From NCBI RefSeq assembly GCF_029894425.1, contig NZ_JARXYJ010000001.1, positions 5,642,001-5,706,000 on the forward strand: 64,000 bases of DNA. Direction: 5' to 3'. Under the pieces are notes generated by a model, which did not search any database, was not told the DNA's origin, and was given only the letters and a program-made list of their open reading frames with translations. This DNA comes from Streptomyces sp. SAI-127 (lineage in GTDB: Bacteria; Actinomycetota; Actinomycetes; Streptomycetales; Streptomycetaceae). Each line of letters starts with the position of its first letter. The first letter of the stretch is position 1. Made by a program: the position numbers and the translations under genes. Shown one piece after another: positions 52,518 through 60,821 of this stretch.

Positions 52518-53444
52518 GTGAGCGCAGCGACAACGCGAAGCCGCACCCCCGACCGCTTGTGCGCCGAGGCCGTCGACCTCGCCCGCGCCGCCGCCGAGGA
52601 GGCCGCCGCCCCCGGGGTGGTGGGCGAGCACTCGGGCCTGGTCTCCGAGGGAGATCGTGTCGTCACGCACTTCTTCGAGTGCAAGGAGCTCGGATACCGG
52701 GGCTGGCGCTGGGCCGTCACGGTGGCACGCGCCTCCCGCGCGAAGCTCGTGACGCTGGACGAGGTCGTGCTGCTCCCCGGCCCCGACGCGCTGCTGGCAC
52801 CGGAGTGGGTGCCGTGGAGCGAACGCCTGCGCCCCGGCGACATGGGCCCCGGCGATCTGCTCCCCACCGACGCCGAGGACCTCCGGCTGGAGCCCGGCTA
52901 CACCGGCGAGGACGAGCCGCTGCCGAGCGCGCCGGTCTCCGAGGAGATGGCCGAGCTGGTCGAGGCGGAGGACGCGGAGCTCACGGCGGGCACCCCCTCG
53001 AACCTCCCGGTGGCCCCGACCCGCGGCTCGATCGCCGCGGTCGCCGAGGAACTGGGCATGCGCCGCGCCCGGGTCCTGTCCCGCTACGGCCTCCATGTCG
53101 CCGCCGACCGCTGGGAGGACTCCTTCGGCGCGAAGACGCCGATGGCCCAGGCGGCCCCGGCGCCCTGCGTCAGCTGCGGCTTCCTGGTCCCGCTGGGTGG
53201 ATCCCTGGGCCAGGCCTTCGGACTGTGCGCCAACGAGTTCGCCCCGGCGGACGGCCGAGTGGTCTCCCTGTCCTACGGCTGCGGCGGCCACTCGGAAGCG
53301 GCGGTCATGCCCAAGCCCCCGCAGCCCGCCCCGCCGGTGATCGACGAGACCCGGGTGGACCCGTTCCCGCTGCGCCCGGCACCGGACTCGGGGTCGGTGC
53401 CGGTGCTGGCGGACGAGGACACGGCGGAGCTGGGTCACTCGTAG
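52518..53444 (+). CDS. DUF3027 family protein
   Basis: Protein of 308 residues matching the actinobacterial DUF3027 family. Conserved segments are VVTHFFECKELGYRGWRWAV, PGDMGPGDLLPTDAEDLRLE and RRARVLSRYGLHVAADRWED. The C-terminus has PCVSCGFLVPLGG and LSYGCGGHSEA with cysteines that may bind zinc. The function is not established. The GTG at 52518 follows a GGAGAG purine stretch. The divergent MFS gene starts 315 bases away; that gap includes no other gene. Confidence 0.85.
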   Translation: MSAATTRSRTPDRLCAEAVDLARAAAEEAAAPGVVGEHSGLVSEGDRVVTHFFECKELGYRGWRWAVTVARASRAKLVTLDEVVLLPGPDALLAPEWVPWSERLRPGDMGPGDLLPTDAEDLRLEPGYTGEDEPLPSAPVSEEMAELVEAEDAELTAGTPSNLPVAPTRGSIAAVAEELGMRRARVLSRYGLHVAADRWEDSFGAKTPMAQAAPAPCVSCGFLVPLGGSLGQAFGLCANEFAPADGRVVSLSYGCGGHSEAAVMPKPPQPAPPVIDETRVDPFPLRPAPDSGSVPVLADEDTAELGHS

Positions 53445-53456
53445 GACGGGCCCCGC

Positions 53457-54398
53457 TCAGGGGCGCTGCAGCACCCGGTCCACCACCCCTTGGGCGGTCA
53501 CGTGCTGATACTGGTCGTACGACTTCCCCCCGGCCGTGACCCGCTCACGCAGCCCGAGGTACTGGTACGACGTCGCGTCGAAGAGCAGCACCCGTCGCCC
53601 GGACGCCCACGGGCCACCGGCCGGGCCCCCCACGTACCGGACACCGACGGCCGCGCGCCCGTCGACGTCCGTCCGGCCCGGCAGCACCTGGACGCCGGGG
53701 ACGGCGGCGAGCGCCTCGAAGGCCGCGGAACGCAGCCCCTTGGGCAGGACGGGAGCGCGGAGCAGGCCGGAGAGGAAGATCTGGACCATCGGCCACTCGT
53801 CGGCCCTGGTCGGCCGGCCGAAGTCGGGCTTCGTGCCCGACTCGCGCAGGGTGATCGTCAGCCTGCCCGGATCGAGGGGCAGCCGCTCCAGCTTCGACCA
53901 CTCGGCCGGCGGCCAGGAGTACTGGCCCTTCTGGGCCGGCGGCACCCACTGGGTGTGGCCCAGCTCGCTGACGTAGGACTTCTTGGAACCGTCGACCGAA
54001 CTCCAGCTCTCGTCGACGTACGTCTTCCCCGGGCCGCCCGAGACCGGCGTCCGCTCGATGACCTCCTTGGTGTAGATGAACTGGTCGTCGCGCGGGGCGA
54101 GCGGCTTCTCCAGCCGGAGTGCCTCGGCCGCCGCCCCCCGCAGCACGGTGTTCGCGCTCACCGTCTGCGTGCTGGGTGCGCCCTCCCCGGTGTTCCGGGC
54201 GACCACCACGGTCGCGGTGACCGCGGCCGCTGCCGCGCAGGCCACGGAGATCCGCAGCAGCTGACGACGGCCCACGGCGGCGGGGGCGGCGGGAGCCTGC
54301 ATCGCCTGGTGGAGGCGGAAGCGGGCGCGGGCGCGGGCGGTGTCCGTGAGAGGGGGCGCGTCCGCGTCCCACTCCCTCAGAAGCTCGATCTCATTCAT
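53457..54398 (-). CDS. CU044_5270 family membrane-anchored protein, ECF partner
   Basis: Protein of 313 residues. A cytoplasmic N-terminus (about 1-45) precedes one membrane helix (LRISVACAAAAAVTATVVVA) and an exported part with GKTYVDESWSSVDGSKKSYV and SYQYLGLRERVTAGGKSYDQ. It overlaps the ECF sigma gene by eight bases, so it probably holds or tunes that sigma factor, although the N-terminus lacks a recognisable zinc anti-sigma motif. Confidence 0.83.
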   Translation of the reverse strand: MNEIELLREWDADAPPLTDTARARARFRLHQAMQAPAAPAAVGRRQLLRISVACAAAAAVTATVVVARNTGEGAPSTQTVSANTVLRGAAAEALRLEKPLAPRDDQFIYTKEVIERTPVSGGPGKTYVDESWSSVDGSKKSYVSELGHTQWVPPAQKGQYSWPPAEWSKLERLPLDPGRLTITLRESGTKPDFGRPTRADEWPMVQIFLSGLLRAPVLPKGLRSAAFEALAAVPGVQVLPGRTDVDGRAAVGVRYVGGPAGGPWASGRRVLLFDATSYQYLGLRERVTAGGKSYDQYQHVTAQGVVDRVLQRP

Positions 54399-55008
54399 CG
54401 TCGGATTCCTCTCGGAGAGCGGTCGGATCGGATCCGCCCAATGCCTCACGAACCTTTCTGCGAGCCCGGTGCAGCCGCGACCGGACCGTCCCCACCGGCA
54501 CGCCGAGGGCGCGCGCGACCTCCTCGTAGCCGAGGTCGGCCCAGGCGACCAGCAGCAGCACGTCCCGGTGCCGGGCGGGTAACCGGGCGAGGGCACCGGC
54601 GAGTTCGCCGCGTACCGCCTGGGCGCTGACCCGTGCCGCCACCCGGTCCGCGACCGTCTCCTCGGCCGTGCCACCGGGGGCGGCCGCGGGCAGCCGACCG
54701 AGTGTCTTCAGCCGCCGGGCCTCGGCGCGCCGGTGGCGGCCGATGAGGTTGGTCGCGATGCCGAACAGCCAGGGGCGGGCGTCGGCCGCCTCCGTGCGGT
54801 ACCGGAAGCGCTGCTGGAACGCGGTGGTGAAGGTCTCCGCCATCACGTCCTCGGCCGCTTCCGCACCCAGTCGGCGCGCCGCGTAGCGGTGCACCGAGTC
54901 GGCGTGGCGGTCGAAGAGCGCGGCGAACTCCTCGGGCTCCTCCCAGGACCGTTCGATCACCGAGGCGTCGCTGTCCTGCCCCACCCTGACGCCTGGTTCG
55001 ACGGTCAT
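54391..55008 (-). CDS. ECF-type RNA polymerase sigma factor
   Basis: Sigma-70 family protein of 205 residues. Region 2 includes FAALFDRHADSVHRYAARRL and EDVMAETFTTAFQQ, then PWLFGIATNLIGRHRR. Region 4 includes LPARHRDVLLLVAWADLGYE and GVPVGTVRSRLHRARRKVRE. The ATG at 55008 has a GGAG site. It is translated with the CU044_5270-type protein downstream. The signal and regulon are unknown. Confidence 0.92.
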   Translation of the reverse strand: MTVEPGVRVGQDSDASVIERSWEEPEEFAALFDRHADSVHRYAARRLGAEAAEDVMAETFTTAFQQRFRYRTEAADARPWLFGIATNLIGRHRRAEARRLKTLGRLPAAAPGGTAEETVADRVAARVSAQAVRGELAGALARLPARHRDVLLLVAWADLGYEEVARALGVPVGTVRSRLHRARRKVREALGGSDPTALREESDDE

Positions 55009-55179
55009 CGGGGCTCCTTTCGTCGCTGTGGCGCTGTGAAGGCCGGGCTTTCACCCGTACTTCGCCGCTCGCGGCGATCCGGTTCCCATGGAGACAAGGT
55101 GTGAGGGCCACCGGGGCGGAGTTGCCGTACCCCCTCCTCGCGGTACCTTCATCGTCACGCCGACGAGGAGAGTGTGAAC

Positions 55180-58100
55180 GTGAGCAAGTTCGTGCGGCCC
55201 GCCGCCGAGGGTGCCGACCCGTTCGGGACCGCCCGGCTCAGGCGAGGGGTGCTGGACGCCTGGGCCACCAGCCCCGCCCGGTTCCGGGAGGACGCCAACG
55301 CCGAGGAGGACCTCGTCCTCGGCGGGTACCGGGACCGACTCGTCGTCGAACTCGCGCAGAACGCCGCCGACGCGGCGGCCAGGGCGGGGGTGCCGGGACG
55401 GCTCCGGCTCACCCTCCGCGAGGGCGTTCTCTTCGCCGCCAACACCGGCGCCGCGCTGGACGCGGCCGGTGTCGAGTCGCTCTCCACCCTGCGTGCCTCC
55501 GCCAAGCGCGACAACCAGGACGGCTCGATCGGCCGCTTCGGCGTCGGCTTCGCCGCCGTGCTCGCCGTCACCGACGAGCCCGCAGTCGTCGGCCGGCACG
55601 GCGGGGTCCGCTGGTCCCTCGCCGAGGCCCGCGAGCACGCCGCCGACACGGCACGGCACAGCCCCGGACTCGGCGACGAGATCCGCCGCCGCGACGGCCA
55701 TGTCCCGCTGCTGCGACTCCCGTTCGCCGCCGAGGGCACCGCGCCCGACCCCTACGACACCGTCGTCATCCTCCCGCTGCGCGACACCGCCGCCGCCGAC
55801 CTCGCCGAGCGCCTCCTGAACGCCGTCGACGACGCTCTCCTCCTCGCCCTCCCCGGGCTCGAGGAGGTCGTGATCGAGACGGACACGAGCCGCACGATCA
55901 GCCGCCGCACCGAGGGCGACCTCATCGTCGTGGAGGACTCCCGAGACGGTACGACCCGGTGGCGTACGGCGTCCGCGCACGGGCCGCTCACCCCCGAACT
56001 GCTCGCCGGCCGGCCCGTCGAGGAGCGGCTGCGGCCGCACTGGTCGCTCACCTGGGCCGTGCCCGCCGACCCCGACGGCACCCCGGCCCACCCCCGCACC
56101 AGCCCCGTCGTGCACGCCCCGACGCCCAGCGACGAGCCGCTCGGCGTCCCCGCCCTGCTCATCGCGTCCTTCCCGCTGGACACCACCCGCCGGCACGCGG
56201 CACCCGGACCGCTCACCGACTTCCTCGTGCAGCGCGCGGCGGACGTGTACGCCGAACTCCTCGCCGGCTGGCGGCCGGTGAGCGAAGGGATCATCGGGCT
56301 GGTGCCCGGCCCGTTGGGGAAGGGTGAGCTGGACGGGGCACTGCGGCAGGCGATCCTCGACCGCCTCCCGCGAACTGCGTTTCTCCCACCCGCCCTCCCA
56401 GCGTTTCCCCCACCCGCCCCTGAGCCCGGTGATGACTCGGAGCTGCCGGAGGTCCTGCGCCCCCGTGAGGCCGAGGTCGTCGAGGGCGCCGGCGCCGACA
56501 CCGTGCGAGTGCTCGCCGAAGTCCTGCCTACCCTGCTGCCCGCCGGTCTCGAACGGCGTGTGGAACTGCGGACGCTGGGCGTCGCCCGCATCCCGCTGAC
56601 CGACGCCGTCGACCGGCTCGCGGGGCTCGAGAAGGAGCCGGAGTGGTGGCAGCGGCTCTACGACAGCCTCGCGGGCGTCGACCCCGACCGGCTCTCCGGC
56701 CTTCCCGTGCCGCTCGCCGACGGGCGGACGACCATCGGGCCCCGGCAGGTGCTCCTGCCCACCTCCGACGCGTCCCTGATCGACCCCGAGATCCTCGCCC
56801 GGCTCGGCCTCAAGGTCGCCCACCCGGCCGCCGCCCACCCGCTCCTCGAGAAGCTCGGCGCGCTGCCCGCGACGTCACGCGCGGTGCTCACCACGCCCCA
56901 GGTACGGGCCGCCGTGGCCGCCTCCCTGGACGACGACGGCGGGATGAGCTGGGAGGAGGACACCCCGGACGCCGAGGAGTTGGCCGACACCGTCCTCGCG
57001 CTCGTCCGGGACGCGGGACTCGAGCCCGGCGACGAGCCGTGGCTGGGCGCGCTCGCCCTGCCGGACGAGGAGGGTGAACTGGTGCCCGCCGGCGAACTCG
57101 TCCTGCCCGGCAGCCCGTTCGCCCAGGTCATGCGTGAGGACGAACTCGCCTACGTGGACGCCGAACTGGCCGGGAAGTGGGGCGAACAGCCCCTCGCGGC
57201 CTGCGGAGTGCTCGCCAACTTCGCCCTGGTCCGGGCCACGGACGTGGTGCTGGACCCGGACGAACTGGAGCCCCGCGAGGGCGACTTCGCGGAACCCGAC
57301 GACGCCGGTCTCCTCGACGCCGTGGACGTGTGGTGCGAGGACATCCTCGACCGCTTCCCGGACACGCCGGTACCGCCGGTCGCCACCGAACTGGTCGCCG
57401 TACGCGACCTCGACCTGGTCGACGAGGACAAGTGGGCCGAGGCGCTCGCCCTGCTGGCCCGGCCGCCGCTCCGGGACGCGATCACCCAGCAGGTCCGCAT
57501 CCTCCTGCCGGACGGCACACATGAGGTCGTACGGCCGTACACGGCCTGGTGGCTGCGCGGGAACCCGGTGCTCGACGGCCGCCGCCCCGCCGGTCTGCTG
57601 GCGGCCGGGGGAGACCCCCTCCTCCGCAGCCTGTACGACGAGGCGGACGCGACCGGGTTCGACGACGAGCAGGTGCTGCGGGCGCTGGGCGTGCGGACGT
57701 CGGTGGCCGCGCTGCTGGAGGAGCCGGGCGGAGCGGCGGAGCTGCTGGACCGCCTCGCCGACCCCGGCCGAGCGGTGACCGGCGCCCAACTGCACGCCCT
57801 CTACAGTGCGTTGGCCGACCTGGACCCCGAACAGGTCACCCTGCCCGACGAGCTGCGGGCGGTGACCGACGGCCGGGTCGAGGTCGTGGACGCGGCCGAC
57901 GCGGTGGTCGTCGACTCACCGGACCTGCTCCCCTTCACACAGGGCGTCCCCCTGCTGCCGGTCCGCCCGTCCCGGTCCGCCGAGCTGGCCGAACTCTTCC
58001 AGGTCCGGCGCCTGAGCGAGTCCGTCACCGGTTCCGTCGACTCCGAGGGCACCGAGCACGACGTACCGGAGCCGGTACGGCTGCTGCTGGGCGCGCGGAC

Positions 58101-58320
58101 CCCGTCGACCTACGTCGAGCACGAGGAACTCGTCGTCGACGGCGTGGAGATCGACTGGCGCCTGACGAACGACGGCGTCCTGCACGCTTCCACCCTGGAG
58201 GGCGTGGCCGCGGGCCTGGCCTGGGCGGCGGGCCAGTGGCCACGGCGCTTCGAGGTGGCGGCACTCCTGGAGGACCCGACCCGCACGGAGGAACTGGCCA
58301 GGGACCGCTGGTTCGACTGA
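55180..58320 (+). CDS. Sacsin-type HSP90-like ATPase protein
   Basis: Large protein of about 1046 residues. The N-terminal 200 residues are a GHKL ATPase of the sacsin/HSP90 type: VVELAQNAADAAARAGV (asparagine 61 and aspartate 64), then GRFGVGFAAVLAVTDE (glycine-rich lid loop). The rest has no catalytic motif I recognise and is rich in acidic helices and short beta segments. The GTG at 55180 is favoured because a GAGGAG lies nine bases before it; the GTG at 55174 is too close. A chaperone-like role is plausible. It has no sequence-level link to the caspase-like protein beyond the ATPase superfamily. Confidence 0.85.
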   Translation: MSKFVRPAAEGADPFGTARLRRGVLDAWATSPARFREDANAEEDLVLGGYRDRLVVELAQNAADAAARAGVPGRLRLTLREGVLFAANTGAALDAAGVESLSTLRASAKRDNQDGSIGRFGVGFAAVLAVTDEPAVVGRHGGVRWSLAEAREHAADTARHSPGLGDEIRRRDGHVPLLRLPFAAEGTAPDPYDTVVILPLRDTAAADLAERLLNAVDDALLLALPGLEEVVIETDTSRTISRRTEGDLIVVEDSRDGTTRWRTASAHGPLTPELLAGRPVEERLRPHWSLTWAVPADPDGTPAHPRTSPVVHAPTPSDEPLGVPALLIASFPLDTTRRHAAPGPLTDFLVQRAADVYAELLAGWRPVSEGIIGLVPGPLGKGELDGALRQAILDRLPRTAFLPPALPAFPPPAPEPGDDSELPEVLRPREAEVVEGAGADTVRVLAEVLPTLLPAGLERRVELRTLGVARIPLTDAVDRLAGLEKEPEWWQRLYDSLAGVDPDRLSGLPVPLADGRTTIGPRQVLLPTSDASLIDPEILARLGLKVAHPAAAHPLLEKLGALPATSRAVLTTPQVRAAVAASLDDDGGMSWEEDTPDAEELADTVLALVRDAGLEPGDEPWLGALALPDEEGELVPAGELVLPGSPFAQVMREDELAYVDAELAGKWGEQPLAACGVLANFALVRATDVVLDPDELEPREGDFAEPDDAGLLDAVDVWCEDILDRFPDTPVPPVATELVAVRDLDLVDEDKWAEALALLARPPLRDAITQQVRILLPDGTHEVVRPYTAWWLRGNPVLDGRRPAGLLAAGGDPLLRSLYDEADATGFDDEQVLRALGVRTSVAALLEEPGGAAELLDRLADPGRAVTGAQLHALYSALADLDPEQVTLPDELRAVTDGRVEVVDAADAVVVDSPDLLPFTQGVPLLPVRPSRSAELAELFQVRRLSESVTGSVDSEGTEHDVPEPVRLLLGARTPSTYVEHEELVVDGVEIDWRLTNDGVLHASTLEGVAAGLAWAAGQWPRRFEVAALLEDPTRTEELARDRWFD

Positions 58321-58562
58321 GCGTCCCAGCGAGAGCTGGGGTCCAGGAAGTAGTCGTACGTCTCCAGGTCGAGCGTGATTCCGGTCAACTGCCGGACACG
58401 CTCGGCATGCTCCTGCGTCAGGGGCACATCGCCGACGAGCTCGGCCGGCGGAATGCCCACGAGGTCCGCGAGGACATCTACGCCGACCGAGGTGACATCG
58501 ACGGACGAGTCAAGGAACTCGTCATCCTTCGGGAAACGGGAGATGGCGAGTCGGCCGTTCAC
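58110..58562 (-). CDS. Second copy of a duplicated small protein, with antisense tail
   Basis: The first ~72 residues (SRFPKDDEFLDSSVDVTSVG; GDVPLTQEHAERVRQLTGI; LDLETYDYFLDPSSRW) are a paralog of the gene at 58559-58804. After that the frame lacks a stop and continues for about 78 serine- and arginine-rich residues antisense to the end of the sacsin-type gene. The conserved part alone is credible; the tail may be the result of a lost stop codon. The GTG start overlaps the stop of its paralog in a GTGA junction, so they are translated together. Confidence 0.6.
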   Translation of the reverse strand: MNGRLAISRFPKDDEFLDSSVDVTSVGVDVLADLVGIPPAELVGDVPLTQEHAERVRQLTGITLDLETYDYFLDPSSRWDAQSNQRSLASSSVRVGSSRSAATSKRRGHWPAAQARPAATPSRVEACRTPSFVRRQSISTPSTTSSSCST

Positions 58563-58804
58563 AGGGAAGGGTCCTCCTCCGGTTCCAGGAAGTACTCGTA
58601 CTTCTCGAGGTCGAGCGCGAGGCCGGTCAGCTGTCGGACTCGGTCGGCGTGCTGCTGCGTCAGCGGATACACGTCGGCCAGCTGCTCCGGCGCCATCCCG
58701 AGGAGCTCTCCCCAGGCTTCCGCGCCGACCGCGGTGACGTCGGTGGTCGAGTCCGGACAGTCGTCATCCTTCGGATAACGGACGAGGGTGTAGACGATGC
58801 TCAC
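58559..58804 (-). CDS. Small hypothetical protein, first of a tandem pair
   Basis: Protein of 81 residues: YTLVRYPKDDDCPDSTTDVT, then GELLGMAPEQLADVYPLTQQ, HADRVRQLTGLALDLEKYEY and a short acidic tail (FLEPEEDPSL). It is highly acidic, compact and alpha/beta-like. No function is recognised; small acidic duplicated proteins of this kind are often immunity proteins, but no toxin gene adjoins. Its stop overlaps the start of its paralog. Confidence 0.75.
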   Translation of the reverse strand: MSIVYTLVRYPKDDDCPDSTTDVTAVGAEAWGELLGMAPEQLADVYPLTQQHADRVRQLTGLALDLEKYEYFLEPEEDPSL

Positions 58805-58895
58805 ACAAAACTCTTACCAGTCGCGCAACCTTTCGCCCCACTGGTTTATCTGATCAGTGGGTCACACAGACTCACTCATCTCACGTGGGGAACAC

Positions 58896-59750
58896 ATGCG
58901 TATTCGTGCCACCGTGGCCGCCGTCTCCGGCGCCCTGGCCCTTTCCGCCCTCGCCGTTCCGGCCTCGCAGGCCGCCGATGGAGGCGTCGACAAGACCACC
59001 GCCGCCGAGCGCTTCGGCGTTTCCCGGTCGGCGATGAGCACGGCCGCCGCCGCGGAAGAGCTGCCGGTCGTCTCCAAGGTGACGATCAACGGTGCCAAGG
59101 ACGTCGTCGTCGGTACGACGGCCGCCAAGAAGTTCACCGTCTCCCTGACGGCCAGCCACTCCGCCGGCATCCAGGACGCCTACATCGACCTGTGGCACGG
59201 CAAGGACCTGGACAACGTCGACGGCTGGCTGCCGCCGAACGAGGAGGCCGCCAGCTGCACCGCGGTCAACGCCACCACCTCGAACTGCAAGCTCACCATC
59301 ACGGCTGTTCCGGGCAGCGACCTGTACATGAACTCGCTGGCAGGTACCTGGCACGTCACGGCCGGTGTCCTCGCCAACGACGAGGCCGGCAGCATCTACT
59401 GGAACGACTTCTACGGCACCCACCGGGTGCAGCGCCTCTCCAAGCTCACCGTCAACGCGTCCCCCGAGCCGGTGAAGAAGGGCAAGACCATCACCGTCAC
59501 CGGCAAGCTGACGCGGGCCAACTGGGAGACCCGGGCGTACGCCGGTTACTCGACCCAGCCGGTGAAGCTGCAGTTCCGTAAGAAGGACTCCGACACCTAC
59601 ACCACCGTGAAGACCGTCAAGACCAACACCAAGGGTGACCTGAAGACCACGGTCAAGGCCACGGTCGACGGCTTCTTCCGCTGGAGCTTCGCGGGCACCT
59701 CCACCACCCCGGCGGTCAACGCCGCGGGTGACTTCATCGACGTCAAGTAA
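58896..59750 (+). CDS. Secreted beta-rich hypothetical protein, first of two paralogs
   Basis: Protein of 284 residues with a Sec signal peptide (RIRATVAAVSGALALSALAV, then an ASQA-type cleavage site). The mature part has an N-terminal domain with one cysteine pair (SCTAVNATTSNC), and a C-terminal Ig-like domain (LTVNASPEPVKKGKTITVTG; YAGYSTQPVKLQFRKKDSDT). The C-terminal domain is strongly similar to that of the next gene. The ATG at 58896 has GGGG upstream. It may bind a wall or extracellular ligand; no enzyme motif is seen. Confidence 0.85.
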   Translation: MRIRATVAAVSGALALSALAVPASQAADGGVDKTTAAERFGVSRSAMSTAAAAEELPVVSKVTINGAKDVVVGTTAAKKFTVSLTASHSAGIQDAYIDLWHGKDLDNVDGWLPPNEEAASCTAVNATTSNCKLTITAVPGSDLYMNSLAGTWHVTAGVLANDEAGSIYWNDFYGTHRVQRLSKLTVNASPEPVKKGKTITVTGKLTRANWETRAYAGYSTQPVKLQFRKKDSDTYTTVKTVKTNTKGDLKTTVKATVDGFFRWSFAGTSTTPAVNAAGDFIDVK

Positions 59751-59883
59751 GTCGGCCTGAAGTAAAGCGTTGCGCATGTGCGGTCAAAATCACGCCTCAC
59801 GCGTACAACCTGCCCCGTGAGTCACGGATCTACGGAGGGAGTCATCAGACTCCGAGATCCTTCTCTCCTCATGGGGAACGCAC

Positions 59884-60684
59884 ATGCGCATACGCGCCCT
59901 CGTCCTCGTCGCCTCCGGCGCCGTGGCACTCTCCGCCCTCGCCGTGCCGGCCGCCCAGGCCGCCACGGCCGGGCCCGCCGTCACCTTCTCCAGCCTGAAG
60001 GTCAACAGCGGCAAGAACATCGTGGTCGGCTCGACGACGATGGTCACGGTCTCGGCGACCTACACCGTGACCAAGCCCGCGACCCTGAGCGCGAGTTCCT
60101 TCCAGACCGGCCCCGTCCTCTACCGCGGCGCCACCCTCGGCGAGAACTCCGACGACCTGCTCGGCGGTGACGCCCCCGGCACCTGCACGGCGTCCTCCTC
60201 GACGGTGCTGAAGTGCACGGCGAAGATCCAGTTCCGTCCGAAGGGCTCCGACGAGGACGGCGACCTCATCAACAGTGAGGCGGGCACCTGGAAGCTGGGC
60301 GCTCTCGCGGTCAACGCCGACGACGGCATCACCTGGCAGGGCGGTCTCGGCTCCACCCACCTCCAGCGCAGGTCCACCCTCACCGTCAACGCCTCCCCCG
60401 AGCCGGTGACGAAGGGGAAGACGATCACCGTCACGGGCAAGCTCGCCCGCGCCAACTGGGACACCAACACGTACGCGGGCTACTCGACCCAGCCGGTGAA
60501 GCTCCAGTACCGCAAGGCGGGCAGCAGCACCTACACGACCCTCAAGACCATCAACACGACGTCCACGGGCACGCTGAAGACGACGACCACGGCGACGGCT
60601 GACGGCTACTACCGTTACAGCTTCGCGGGCACGACGACGACGCCGGCCGTGAGCGCGGCGGGCGATTACGTCGACGTCCAGTAG
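59884..60684 (+). CDS. Secreted beta-rich hypothetical protein, second of two paralogs
   Basis: Protein of 266 residues with the same layout as its neighbour: signal peptide (RALVLVASGAVALSALAVPA), a divergent N-terminal domain with the cysteine pair CTASSSTVLKC, and the same C-terminal domain (LTVNASPEPVTKGKTITVTG; YAGYSTQPVKLQYRKAGSST; SFAGTTTTPAVSAAGDYVDV). The upstream DNA before both ATG codons shares CATGGGGAAC-type sequence, so the duplication includes the leader. A 133-base gap separates the genes. Confidence 0.87.
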   Translation: MRIRALVLVASGAVALSALAVPAAQAATAGPAVTFSSLKVNSGKNIVVGSTTMVTVSATYTVTKPATLSASSFQTGPVLYRGATLGENSDDLLGGDAPGTCTASSSTVLKCTAKIQFRPKGSDEDGDLINSEAGTWKLGALAVNADDGITWQGGLGSTHLQRRSTLTVNASPEPVTKGKTITVTGKLARANWDTNTYAGYSTQPVKLQYRKAGSSTYTTLKTINTTSTGTLKTTTTATADGYYRYSFAGTTTTPAVSAAGDYVDVQ

Positions 60685-60685
60685 A

Positions 60686-60800
60686 ACGTGCCCCATAGGG
60701 GCGCGAGGCCGTATCTGATGTGCGGCTCCGCTCTGACGTGCGGCTCCGCCGCGCGGGCGCGACCAGCCGCGACGGCGCCGCACACGACACACAGCGAACC
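60686..60800. repeat. Dispersed Streptomyces intergenic repeat
   Basis: The sequence GTGCCCCATAGGGGCGCGAG, then TGCGGCTCCGC, CGCGCGGGCGCGACCAGC and CGACGGCGCCGCA matches the widely dispersed non-coding element I recall from Streptomyces intergenic DNA. Here the unit GTGCGGCTCCGC occurs twice (60720 and 60738, period 18), which looks like a local slip. It separates the secreted protein gene from the convergent P-type ATPase gene and may act as a transcription end. Confidence 0.55.
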
Positions 60801-60821
60801 CGTCCCGGCTGAAGCCCAGCG

